64,000 nt of DNA, taken from Bacteroidota bacterium (GTDB taxonomy: Bacteria > Bacteroidota > Bacteroidia > Flavobacteriales_D > Sanyastnellaceae). The position numbers and the translations under genes are program-made. This document shows, piece after piece, positions 1 to 8,472 of this stretch. Numbering within the stretch: position 1 is the stretch's first letter; each line of letters begins with the position of its first letter. The notes under the pieces are model-generated. The model was not told the origin of the DNA, made no database searches, and worked only from the letters and a program-made list of their open reading frames with translations. The stretch covers positions 20,904 to 84,903 of the forward strand of contig NVXE01000012.1 of the NCBI GenBank assembly GCA_002746975.1, read 5' to 3'.

Positions 1-2
1 AA

Positions 3-500
3 ATAAACCATGCTTACTATTACATAGATAATGTAGAAGTTTATGAAATTAAAGCTAAGTCACAGTGTGCATGCTCAGCTTTGGATGAACGAGATATGGA
101 TCTAGTTTACGGTTCTTCATCTGGTATGTCAGATGATAAAACTGATGCTGAAAAAATTAAATCTAGTGCTGTATATTATGCTTTTCTCAAGCGTACGCCT
201 ACTGGTACTGGAAAACAAACAGTAGCTGAAATTGCCACTATTTTAAAAGCGAACCCAAGTATGCACCTTAATATTATAGGTCATTGCGATGATGATGAGC
301 GTAGTGAGGGCATGGTTAATGCTCGTTACAAGATGATAGGTAAAAATCGTGGAGACCAAATACGTCGCATTCTCGAAGCGGATGGAATCCCTGCATCTCG
401 CATGACTGTTTCTGATTTGGGTAATTTAGATCCCGCGAGTACTCGGGATACTGAAATAAGTCGCGCCCAAAATCGCAGAGTTACTTTCGAGCTGAAATAG
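3..500 (+). CDS. OmpA-family protein, C-terminal part (5' end outside window)
   Basis: The frame is open from the window edge, so this is the last ~165 residues of a larger envelope protein. The first visible residues end in a YYYIDNVEVYEI stretch, typical of the last strand of a carbohydrate-binding-like beta-sandwich in Bacteroidota OmpA proteins. The rest is an OmpA-like peptidoglycan-binding domain: NIIGHCDDDE (canonical GHTD), a repeat-helix segment, DGIPASRM, and the terminal AQNRRVTFELK. Such proteins tie the outer membrane or a surface complex to peptidoglycan. A TTG at 81 is an internal codon, not a credible start. A weak ACTAG/CTAGT hairpin with a short T run follows the stop. Confidence 0.85.
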   Translation: MNHAYYYIDNVEVYEIKAKSQCACSALDERDMDLVYGSSSGMSDDKTDAEKIKSSAVYYAFLKRTPTGTGKQTVAEIATILKANPSMHLNIIGHCDDDERSEGMVNARYKMIGKNRGDQIRRILEADGIPASRMTVSDLGNLDPASTRDTEISRAQNRRVTFELK

Positions 501-536
501 ACACTAGCTCTAATGTCTAGTTTTCTCGTCTAGTTC

Positions 537-1865
537 TTAAGTAGAACTCACGTAGTGAACTTTGTTTCGATATTCGCTGGGGACCATTCTCATTGCAATA
601 AATGCAGTAATAAACAGTAGGGTCATCACTAGGATGGACTCTCTCATCGATCCCGTAAATCCTTCGATGTATCCCCATCCAAACATTCCTATTATTAAAC
701 CTCCTTTTTCTAGGACTTCGTAGAAGCTAAAATATGATGCGTGGTCATTTGTTTTAGGAAGTATCTTAGAATAAGTTGCTCTATTAAGGCTTTGAGTCCC
801 ACCCATCAGGAACCCTATAGCCCCTGCCGCTACATAAAATCCCATTTTCGTAGTGGCGAAAAAATAGGCATATAAGCAAAGAATTGCCCATCCAGCAATA
901 CACGTCATAAGAGCTTTAATATTGCCTATACGCTTACTCAGAGAACTCACTAGGAAAGCACCAGGAATAGCAAGTAGGTTTACTACAAAAATTGTAATAA
1001 TCAATTCTGATTCGTTGAGCCCAACTTCTTTAATTCCGAACGATGAAGCCATGATAATAATGGTCTGGATAGCCATACTCATAATAAAAAAGGCACCCAA
1101 ATACCTCTTCAGGTGTAAGTACCCTTTGAGTTCACGTGCGACTCCCCTAAGCTCCCTAAATCCCTGTAGAAGCAAATTCCCCGGCGGTAAATCTTTAACT
1201 TTACTATCGGGCAGTGCATTGAATGTTATATGTGCAAATCCAAACCACCACAACCCTACTAATACGAATGAAAATGTCGTCATATGAGTTCCTAATCCCA
1301 TTATCATTCCAGCACATATAACCAATATAATCAACGAACTCCAATATCCCATTGCGTATCCTTTAGCACTCAAGCTATCGTGCTCTGCTCTTGGAGCTAT
1401 TTCGGGTAAAAATGCATTATAAAAGCCTACACTACCCCAAAATCCTAGGCTAGCCATAAAAAAAGGTATCATACTTAATTCCAAATGTTCCGCATCAAAC
1501 CAATACAACCCTACACACCCTGCTGCTCCGACATAACAGAATATTCTCATGAAAAGCTTCTTTTTTCCAGCAAAATCAGCCATTCCACTTAGTAGTGGGC
1601 TTAAGATGATGACTGTTAGAAAGCTAGTCGCTAGAACATAGCTATATAGCTGAGTATTAACGAACTCCATGCCTAGAAACAGCACGCGATCACTTCCCTC
1701 TATGATCATGCCATCAGCGTCTTTCTTTGCAGTTACATTATTATAAAATACGGGGAAAATAGCTGTAGTTATTACCAGTGAATAAACGTTATTCGCCCAG
1801 TCGTACATAGCCCAACCCCACTTAACTTTCTCTTGCCCCTCTTTTCTCTTAAAAATCTTCATCAT
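537..1865 (-). CDS. UMF1-family MFS transporter (Atg22-like)
   Basis: This is a polytopic inner-membrane protein with about 12 hydrophobic segments. The N-terminal signature WGWAMYDWANNVYSLVI is diagnostic of the UMF1/Atg22-like branch of the major facilitator superfamily. A central hydrophilic loop with LPPGNLL and a GGTQSLNRATYSKILP segment also fit. The substrate is unknown; yeast Atg22 exports amino acids from the vacuole, but that cannot be transferred. The ATG at 1865 (followed by a second ATG at 1862) is preferred over a TTG slightly upstream. It stands alone on the minus strand, divergent from lhgO. Confidence 0.85.
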   Translation of the reverse strand: MMKIFKRKEGQEKVKWGWAMYDWANNVYSLVITTAIFPVFYNNVTAKKDADGMIIEGSDRVLFLGMEFVNTQLYSYVLATSFLTVIILSPLLSGMADFAGKKKLFMRIFCYVGAAGCVGLYWFDAEHLELSMIPFFMASLGFWGSVGFYNAFLPEIAPRAEHDSLSAKGYAMGYWSSLIILVICAGMIMGLGTHMTTFSFVLVGLWWFGFAHITFNALPDSKVKDLPPGNLLLQGFRELRGVARELKGYLHLKRYLGAFFIMSMAIQTIIIMASSFGIKEVGLNESELIITIFVVNLLAIPGAFLVSSLSKRIGNIKALMTCIAGWAILCLYAYFFATTKMGFYVAAGAIGFLMGGTQSLNRATYSKILPKTNDHASYFSFYEVLEKGGLIIGMFGWGYIEGFTGSMRESILVMTLLFITAFIAMRMVPSEYRNKVHYVSST

Positions 1866-2030
1866 GTGTGACAAGATAGTAACTTACATATTATCCGCTA
1901 TAGGATTTGGATTAGTACTATGTTAGAGGATGTGACAAGTCACCTCATCTACAAGTTTGCCTATTTCCTTTTGATTACCTTTCCCAAATCCCAATACCTC
2001 TGACTACCTTTACGACTGAAAAAGAACCGG

Positions 2031-3239
2031 ATGAATAATTACGATGTAATAATTGTGGGTGGGGGGATAGTAGGAGCCGCCACGTTTTACAAGATGCAGA
2101 AACGTTTTCCCGACAAGAAACTGCTTCTAATTGAAAAAATGCCCTCTTTGGCTTCACATCAAACAGGTCATAATTCTGGTGTTATACACTCTGGACTTTA
2201 TTATAAGCCAGGGTCTCTAAAAGCTGAAAATTGCGTTAAAGGAAGACACGAACTGGTTGCCTTTGCAAAAGAGTATAACGTACCACACGACGTTTGTGGA
2301 AAGGTTGTGGTGGCAGCAACTCATCAAGAACTTCCTTCTCTGCATAAAATACACAGCCTCGGAATAGAGAATAAAATCGAGGGAATAGAGCTAATAAATG
2401 GAGATAAGCTTCGTGAAATAGAGCCCGAGTGTAGGGGAGAGGCTGCCCTTTGGGTTCCGTGCACTGGAATAATTGATTTCGTAGATGCGACTAAGAAAAT
2501 GGTGGAGGTTGCACTAAGCATTCAACCTCTCTCTTCAGTCCACCTATCTGAAGAAGTTATAGACTTCATCCAAAAGGGAGAAGGCACATCAGTCATGACT
2601 TCAAAATCAACATATTTCGCAAAACATTTAATAGTTTGTGGGGGTCTTCAAGCTGACCGCCTTGCTCGAAAAGATGGCGTTAAACTTAAGGAGAAAGTAG
2701 TAGGGTTTCGAGGTGATTATTACGAACTAAATGACGATGCGAAGCATAAAGTTCGCAACTTAATCTATCCCGTCCCTAACCCAGACTTCCCATTTCTAGG
2801 AGTTCACTTCACTAGAATGACGAATGGCGAAATTGAGTGCGGTCCTAATGCGGTCTTCACCTTCAAGCGCGAAGGCTATGGAAAAACCGACTTCGACCTA
2901 GCCGATACCATCGACGCACTTAGTTACGCCGGTACGTGGAAGCTCTTCTTCAATAATATGAAGTTTGGCATAAACGAATACAGAAGAGCTTTTTCGAAAC
3001 GCCTGTTTTTAAAAACACTCCAGCATCTCGTTCCGTCATTAACTATGGACGACCTCCGTTCAGGACGCTCAGGAGTTAGAGCCATGCTCCTTAATACCGA
3101 TGGCGACACCCGAGACGATTTCCGAATAGAAACTACCGATCGCAGTATCCACGTACTAAATGCGCCCTCTCCAGCAGCGACGGCTTCGCTCGCAATAGGC
3201 GATTACGTAGCGGAAGAGTACACGAGGAAGTTTGGATAG
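2031..3239 (+). CDS. lhgO: L-2-hydroxyglutarate oxidase
   Basis: FAD-dependent oxidoreductase of the DAO fold, 402 residues, the usual length for LhgO/YgaF. It oxidises L-2-hydroxyglutarate to 2-oxoglutarate and passes electrons to the membrane quinone pool. The N-terminal dinucleotide-binding motif VIIVGGGIVGAAT is at residues 7-19. It is followed by the family-specific SHQTGHNSGVIHSGLYYKPGS segment that contacts FAD and substrate. The C-terminal RSGRSGVRA and NAPSPAATASLAIGDYVA segments also match. A TACCTTTA -7 box at 2005-2012 lies 18 nt before the ATG. It is monocistronic. Confidence 0.95.
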   Translation: MNNYDVIIVGGGIVGAATFYKMQKRFPDKKLLLIEKMPSLASHQTGHNSGVIHSGLYYKPGSLKAENCVKGRHELVAFAKEYNVPHDVCGKVVVAATHQELPSLHKIHSLGIENKIEGIELINGDKLREIEPECRGEAALWVPCTGIIDFVDATKKMVEVALSIQPLSSVHLSEEVIDFIQKGEGTSVMTSKSTYFAKHLIVCGGLQADRLARKDGVKLKEKVVGFRGDYYELNDDAKHKVRNLIYPVPNPDFPFLGVHFTRMTNGEIECGPNAVFTFKREGYGKTDFDLADTIDALSYAGTWKLFFNNMKFGINEYRRAFSKRLFLKTLQHLVPSLTMDDLRSGRSGVRAMLLNTDGDTRDDFRIETTDRSIHVLNAPSPAATASLAIGDYVAEEYTRKFG

Positions 3240-3330
3240 ATATCTCGGCCTAACAGCCACATACCTAGATATTAGGGCTATGTAAATTAAAAAAGTGTTA
3301 GATTTGGTTTTAATAATACAATAGATTAAT

Positions 3331-4128
3331 ATGAAAAATATTCTACTTAGTTTTCTGACTATAGCAGCTACTACTGCATTTACTAATACTTCTCAAGCCC
3401 AAACAGAAATCTGTCCAGGAGCAACTGTGATCATTGAAACAGGAGATCTGTACTTCGCACCATCAGCAATTGAAATTCCAGTAGGGACTACAGTCGGTTG
3501 GGTTAATGTCGGAGGTACTCACAATGCAAATGGTGATATTAGTGTATTGACTAATGCGTCATTCGGAAATCCAGAACCATTTTTCTTTCCTCTAATCAGT
3601 GGTTCGAAAGGAGGAGTTTGTATTGGCACTTTTACATTTACTCTAGAAGGTGTTTACAATTATGATTGTACAGGCTACGGTCACGCTGCTGGTGGAATGG
3701 TTGCCTCTTTGACAGTTGTAGGGGGAGGAGAGGTGGCAGGGTGCACGGATACTTTGGCATGCAATTACAATGTAGACGCGACTACAGACGATGGTTCTTG
3801 TGCACTTCCTGGGGATGCTTGCGATGATGGAGATAGCGTGACAATTAACGATATCTATGACGATGAGTGTAATTGCGCGGGCATTATTGACAATGTTGGT
3901 GATGTTTCACAGGAAAATTCATTTAAAATATTTCCTAACCCTGCATCTTCCTTCGTTAGAATACAAAACCCTTCAAACGAGGTAGTTTCTATTTTTAATG
4001 TTGTGGGAAGCAAAGTTTACTCATCGACAACATCGAAAGTAGATTTTACTATAGATGTAAGTGCGTATTCGAAAGGAATCTACACTGTTTTTGTAGGGGG
4101 GCAATCTTCAAAGTTGATCATAGAGTAA
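3331..4128 (+). CDS. Secreted cupredoxin (type 1 copper) with T9SS sorting domain
   Basis: Signal peptide 1-24 (cleavage after SQAQ). Residues ~27-131 form a plastocyanin/azurin-like domain. A complete type 1 copper site is visible: His64 (GGTHN), Cys113, His118 and Met123 with C-x4-H-x4-M spacing. Two Cys-rich Asp-rich modules follow: CTDTLACNY...DDGSC (138-157) and ACDDGD...CNCAG (164-184). They resemble calcium-binding surface repeats of Bacteroidota. The C-terminal ~70 residues (FKIFPNPASSFVRI to the end) are a type A T9SS sorting domain. It is probably a cell-surface or released blue-copper electron carrier; its redox partner is unknown. The serine hydrolase gene follows closely. Confidence 0.85.
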   Translation: MKNILLSFLTIAATTAFTNTSQAQTEICPGATVIIETGDLYFAPSAIEIPVGTTVGWVNVGGTHNANGDISVLTNASFGNPEPFFFPLISGSKGGVCIGTFTFTLEGVYNYDCTGYGHAAGGMVASLTVVGGGEVAGCTDTLACNYNVDATTDDGSCALPGDACDDGDSVTINDIYDDECNCAGIIDNVGDVSQENSFKIFPNPASSFVRIQNPSNEVVSIFNVVGSKVYSSTTSKVDFTIDVSAYSKGIYTVFVGGQSSKLIIE

Positions 4129-4158
4129 GAATTGTATTCAGGCATAAATGCATTTTTC

Positions 4159-5625
4159 ATGAGGAATCTTTCTATCTTAATTCTTGCTTTTCTGACGATT
4201 AATCTATCAGCCCAAACCATAAATCCTAACCCCAACCCTAGCTCTGATTTGGATCAATTTATCCTATCGGAAATGGAATATGAAAATATACCGGGGATGT
4301 CTACTGTGGTGGTGAAAGATGGAGAAATAGTTTGGATTGAATCATACGGATTCGCAGATATAGAGAACAATATCGCAACCGAGGACAGCACGATTTTCTT
4401 ACTCGCTTCAATGTCTAAATTATTTACGGGAACTGCGCTTATGCAGCTCTACGAAACAGGGCAGATTGATTTATATGAGGACATTAATAACTACTTGCCT
4501 TTCCCTGTAAATAACCCAAACTACCCATCTGAAATTATTACTTTCATGATGCTTATGACGCATACGTCATCTATTTCAGACGGGCCTGCGATGGATAATT
4601 ATTACAGTACGGGAGATCCGACCATCGAACTTGCCGATTGTATGGAGAGGTATTTTTCTACGAACGGTATAGATTACGATCCGGACAACAACTTTAACAA
4701 TAGCTTTCCAGGTTTGGAATTCGAATACTCTAATATGGCGACAGCTCTAGCAGGATATTTAGTCGAGGTTATCTCTAACGAGCCTTTCGACGATTATTGC
4801 GATGTAAACCTTCTCGGTCCTATGTGTATGCACAATTCGGCTTGGCACCTAGCCGATCTCGACTCGGCGAACATCGCTCGCCCATACTCATATTCAGGCG
4901 GCGCAAATGGCGCAAAGGGTGAATTTACTCCAATACCGCATTACGGATTCGCCGACTACCCTAATGGCCTCCTCCGATCTAACGTACAAGACCTCGCAAA
5001 ATACGCTATCACTTTCCTACAAAACGGATCGTTCAATGGCAACGAAATCCTTTCCCCCTCGTCAGTATTCGATATGCTCGTCCCGCAAATCCCTTTCATA
5101 GACGTAACTCAAGGCCTGAATTGGTATATGGAAGAGATTTACCTTTCGGACGGAAATTCCGTTTTTCTATGGGGCCACAATGGTGGAGAGAGTGGCGTTT
5201 CCACCGATCTATATATAAACCCATTGAATAATATAGGTGTAATAGTTCTGAGTAACGGTGAGGGCGAGAACCTCTACGTGGTGGACGAGCTTTACAACTA
5301 TGCACTCACACTCAGCACCTCTGGTGTGGGCAATCCGTCTTGCAATCCGCTCTCTTTAGACCAAACCCTTTCGATTTCTCCTCAGCCTCTAATCTTCCCT
5401 AACCCTACGACAGATTCGTTTACGATTTCATTAGGTAAAACAGAAGGAAGTACAACTTGCAAATTATTTGACACTTTAGGAAATTTAATCCTAACCGAGT
5501 TAATACCACCCGGAGTAAATGAATTCGAAATCGACACCTCTAATTTAACTCCCGGTTTTTATCTCTTCTCTACCTCTAACGACAACACACCTCTCCATAT
5601 CGAAAAAATCACTATTTTAAGGTAG
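4159..5625 (+). CDS. Secreted serine hydrolase of the class C beta-lactamase/DD-peptidase fold, T9SS tail
   Basis: The ATG at 4159 is chosen because it opens a clean signal peptide (MRNLSILILAFLTINLSAQ); a TTG 27 nt upstream would put hydrophilic residues before it. The mature domain has the three motifs of family S12 serine hydrolases: SMSK (SxxK, residues 84-87), EYSN (YxN) and GHNGG (in place of KTG). These enzymes are esterases, D-aminopeptidases or beta-lactamase relatives, so antibiotic resistance should not be inferred. The last ~75 residues (LIFPNPTTDSFTIS onward) are a T9SS type A sorting domain, so the protein is exported to the surface. It probably shares a transcript with the cupredoxin (31 nt gap). 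Confidence 0.85.
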   Translation: MRNLSILILAFLTINLSAQTINPNPNPSSDLDQFILSEMEYENIPGMSTVVVKDGEIVWIESYGFADIENNIATEDSTIFLLASMSKLFTGTALMQLYETGQIDLYEDINNYLPFPVNNPNYPSEIITFMMLMTHTSSISDGPAMDNYYSTGDPTIELADCMERYFSTNGIDYDPDNNFNNSFPGLEFEYSNMATALAGYLVEVISNEPFDDYCDVNLLGPMCMHNSAWHLADLDSANIARPYSYSGGANGAKGEFTPIPHYGFADYPNGLLRSNVQDLAKYAITFLQNGSFNGNEILSPSSVFDMLVPQIPFIDVTQGLNWYMEEIYLSDGNSVFLWGHNGGESGVSTDLYINPLNNIGVIVLSNGEGENLYVVDELYNYALTLSTSGVGNPSCNPLSLDQTLSISPQPLIFPNPTTDSFTISLGKTEGSTTCKLFDTLGNLILTELIPPGVNEFEIDTSNLTPGFYLFSTSNDNTPLHIEKITILR

Positions 5626-5676
5626 GAATTCTTTTTTTGCTAAAAAGTTAACTAACCATCATCACTATTTAAGTTT

Positions 5677-5708
5677 TTTGCGTATTTCTTAAATAAGAGG
5701 TATCTTTG
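5677..5708 (+). promoter_or_regulatory. Bacteroidota-type promoter of the Fic gene
   Basis: TTTG (5677-5680) and TATCTTTG (5701-5708) are separated by 20 nt, matching the Bacteroidota consensus TTTG/TAnnTTTG. Transcription would begin near 5713, upstream of the ATG at 5733. This argues against the more upstream TTG at 5706 as translation start. Confidence 0.7.
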
Positions 5709-5732
5709 ATAAAGTTTAGATATATCGATATA

Positions 5733-6857
5733 ATGAAAACGTTCAAAGCAGGGAATCGCATAAATCAAGGAACTTATAAGAGCTTTAAACCGATCAAGAT
5801 AAATAAAGAATGGATGCTTGAAGACATGGAAGTGTTGAAGCTTTTAAGTCAGGCAGATAGGCAACTAGGAAGACTCGATATGTATTCGGAGTATGTACCA
5901 AATATTGATTTATTTATAAGTATGCACGTCTTAAAAGAAGCAACTCAATCAAGTAAAATTGAAGGAACTAAAACAAATATTGAAGATGCTCTATTAGACC
6001 AAAAAGATGTAAATGATGAAAAAAGAGATGATTGGGAGGAGGTGCAAAATTATATAGAAGCTTTAAATTATGCTATAACTAATCTAGGAAAATTACCATT
6101 TTCGTCTCGATTGATTAGAGAAACCCATAAAATATTATTGAAAGGAGTTCGAGGAAAGCATAAGCGTCCAGGAGAGTTTAGAATTAGCCAAAATTGGATA
6201 GGTGGAGCAAGTATAAATGATGCAACTTTTATCCCTCCTATTCATTCAGATGTAAATGAGTATATGGGGGATTTAGAGAATTTCGCACACAATTCTGAAT
6301 CATTTTTCCCTGACTTACTTAAAATAGCTCTAATACATTATCAGTTTGAAACGATACATCCATTTTTAGATGGAAATGGAAGAGTCGGTCGTTTAATGAT
6401 TACTTTATATTTAGTGGAAAAAGGGATTCTAAAAAAACCTACTCTATACCTATCAGACTTCTTTGAAAAACACAGAACTCTGTATTATGATAATCTGACT
6501 AGGGTTAGAGAAAAAGGTGACATAGTTCAATGGTTTAAGTTCTTCCTAGTAGGAGTAATAGAAACGGCTAAGAGTAGTATAGATACATTTGACAGTATCT
6601 TGAAGTTGCAAAAAGAGGTTGAAGCTAAAATTCAATCATTAGGGAGTAGATCAAATAATGCTCAGCTTATTTTAAATCATTTATTTCAACGGCCAATTAT
6701 AGATGCACAGAAAGTGAAAGAACTAACAAATCTTTCTTCTCCATCAGTTTATAAACTCATAGATGAGTTAGAAAAACTTGAAATCCTAAACGAAATCACT
6801 GGGGCCAAAAGAGGGAAGATCTATTTGTTTAGAGAGTACACAAAACTATTTAAGTAA
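5733..6857 (+). CDS. Fic-family AMP-transferase-like protein with N-terminal inhibitory motif and C-terminal wHTH
   Basis: 374 residues from the ATG at 5733. The Fic core motif HPFLDGNGRVGR (~209-220) is intact, including the catalytic His, the acidic residue and both Arg. Upstream, SSKIEG (~73-78) matches the S/T-xxx-E-G/N inhibitory helix of class II Fic proteins, so it should be autoinhibited in cis without a separate antitoxin. The last ~70 residues look like a winged helix (TNLSSPSVYKLIDELEKL). Family members AMPylate or otherwise modify protein targets. The target here is unknown. It stands alone between surface-protein genes with its own promoter and terminator, suggesting an accessory acquisition. 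Confidence 0.9.
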   Translation: MKTFKAGNRINQGTYKSFKPIKINKEWMLEDMEVLKLLSQADRQLGRLDMYSEYVPNIDLFISMHVLKEATQSSKIEGTKTNIEDALLDQKDVNDEKRDDWEEVQNYIEALNYAITNLGKLPFSSRLIRETHKILLKGVRGKHKRPGEFRISQNWIGGASINDATFIPPIHSDVNEYMGDLENFAHNSESFFPDLLKIALIHYQFETIHPFLDGNGRVGRLMITLYLVEKGILKKPTLYLSDFFEKHRTLYYDNLTRVREKGDIVQWFKFFLVGVIETAKSSIDTFDSILKLQKEVEAKIQSLGSRSNNAQLILNHLFQRPIIDAQKVKELTNLSSPSVYKLIDELEKLEILNEITGAKRGKIYLFREYTKLFK

Positions 6858-6861
6858 ATGG

Positions 6862-6903
6862 TGGACATGCTACACAATATCTTAACTCAGTGTCCATTTT
6901 TTT
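6862..6903 (+). terminator. Rho-independent terminator after the Fic gene
   Basis: TGGACA (6862-6867) pairs with TGTCCA (6891-6896), directly followed by seven T residues (6897-6903). The loop is long (23 nt), so strength is uncertain. Confidence 0.6.
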
Positions 6904-6956
6904 ATTGCAAGTCCATTGTTTTCTATACAATTAAGGAGATGAAAAGTTATTTAAAT

Positions 6957-8462
6957 CTATTGATTTACTATAATAACCTTACTTGTTTTAACACCTAATG
7001 CAGCAAGATAATATGTACCTGGATTAAGCTGAGTTAAATTCAAATTAGTTGATCTTGTAGTAATAATCTTCTCAAAGACTAATTGACCATTTATATTATA
7101 TAGTGAAACTTTAAGTGGCAATGAAGTTCCTTCTTGAATGTTTAATTGAAATTCCCCTTCAGATGGATTTGGTATTATATCAAACTCAATTTTTTGTTCT
7201 ATTTCTTGAATATTGACAATTCCGCTACACGAACAATCTTCTTGTATAATGTCGTCGAAAGTGGTTACATCCCCATCATCGCAAGAATCACCGATTAACA
7301 CACAACTCATATCCTCTTCTGTTGCCAATGGGTCATAATTACACCCATTTTCATTTGTACAGCCTGAAACAACTAAGTTGAAGTTGTCAATTGCAAATTG
7401 AGTGTTGTCTGCTCGAATTCCATATAGCCAATAAGGATGATCTATAGTTGAAATTATTTCTCCAGTAACAGCATTTATCGATACTAGTTTTGATCCAAAC
7501 ATTGAGTTTGCTTTTTGATAAAGTAATGTGGCAATCAAGTTGGTTTGGTCTAACACGGTTGCTTCAACTAATGTCCAATTTTCAGGCATAGGTGGTAAAG
7601 GAGCTAAATCGGTAACTTCTCCATTTTGACCGATATGAATCCAATATTCATTTATGGATGTTTCACCTAATTCCCATCTTACACCCCAGAAGTCTCCAGT
7701 AGTCATCGAATTTACTAATGAGTTTGGAGCAAGTTTGACAGCACCAACTTCAATGCTGTCAACAACCTCTAAACTATTTACATTATAAAATTGAATGGTG
7801 TAATGATCAACGTCATCAATTTCAAATTCTCTGAGCAGATATAAATCTCCAGTAATGGAATTATAGCTATCAGGCCCTATTGGCTTAACTATTCCTATAG
7901 AGTCTAATTCATCTAAATCATTTAGGTTGCTGTCAAGTACATATAGAACTCCTTTTGGAATATAATCAAAACAATTTTGTTTAATCCCATAAAAATTACC
8001 AGATTCTAAATCTTGAGTTATGTGATTATCCCAAAGAAAAGAAGTATAGTTAGATTTAAAAATTATTGTGTCTACCTGGTTGTTGTTTATATCCCATAAG
8101 TAATTGAAGGTTCCAGACGATGATGGAATTACCTCAACAGTCATAAATGTATTCCATAAATAAATTGTGCCAACAGTATTACGAGTAATGTTGTTGAATG
8201 TACCTGTACCAGGTAAAACTTGTCCTGTTTGGAAATAAAAAGACTCAAAACCGAAAACTTCATATAGATCATAATAATCACTGTTAGCATTTTCAGAATC
8301 TTCTGGGTTGAAAATATCAAATTCTGCAAATGAGATCTTCTCATTTCCGTATGTTTGATATGATGCATAAATTTTAGAATATTCTTGAGAGTAAAGTGTT
8401 ACAGTTGCTAATGAAAAAATCATTAAAACTGATAATATGGATTTATTGATATTCGTTTTCAT
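6957..8462 (-). CDS. Secreted surface protein with Cys-rich modules and T9SS sorting domain
   Basis: 501 residues from the ATG at 8462, which opens a signal peptide ending TVTLYSQ. Starts further upstream would overlap the preceding gene and lack a signal. Residues ~25-365 are beta-rich and repetitive (lifetime-like statements such as GDFWGVRW, GNFYGIKQN), consistent with a propeller-like fold, but no named domain is recognised. Near the C-terminus are GCTNENGCNYDPLATEEDMSC and SCDDGDVTTFDDIIQEDC, the same pair of modules found in the cupredoxin at 3331. A T9SS type A domain follows (FDIIPNPSEGEFQLNI...GTYYLAALGVKTSKVII). It is the last gene of a three-gene minus-strand operon. Confidence 0.75.
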   Translation of the reverse strand: MKTNINKSILSVLMIFSLATVTLYSQEYSKIYASYQTYGNEKISFAEFDIFNPEDSENANSDYYDLYEVFGFESFYFQTGQVLPGTGTFNNITRNTVGTIYLWNTFMTVEVIPSSSGTFNYLWDINNNQVDTIIFKSNYTSFLWDNHITQDLESGNFYGIKQNCFDYIPKGVLYVLDSNLNDLDELDSIGIVKPIGPDSYNSITGDLYLLREFEIDDVDHYTIQFYNVNSLEVVDSIEVGAVKLAPNSLVNSMTTGDFWGVRWELGETSINEYWIHIGQNGEVTDLAPLPPMPENWTLVEATVLDQTNLIATLLYQKANSMFGSKLVSINAVTGEIISTIDHPYWLYGIRADNTQFAIDNFNLVVSGCTNENGCNYDPLATEEDMSCVLIGDSCDDGDVTTFDDIIQEDCSCSGIVNIQEIEQKIEFDIIPNPSEGEFQLNIQEGTSLPLKVSLYNINGQLVFEKIITTRSTNLNLTQLNPGTYYLAALGVKTSKVIIVNQ

Positions 8463-8472
8463 AATCTGAGAT

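Noticed and set aside
4159..5625. Beta-lactamase resistance gene
   Set aside because: SxxK, YxN and HxG motifs are shared by esterases and D-aminopeptidases; the T9SS tail and lack of resistance context do not support an antibiotic role.
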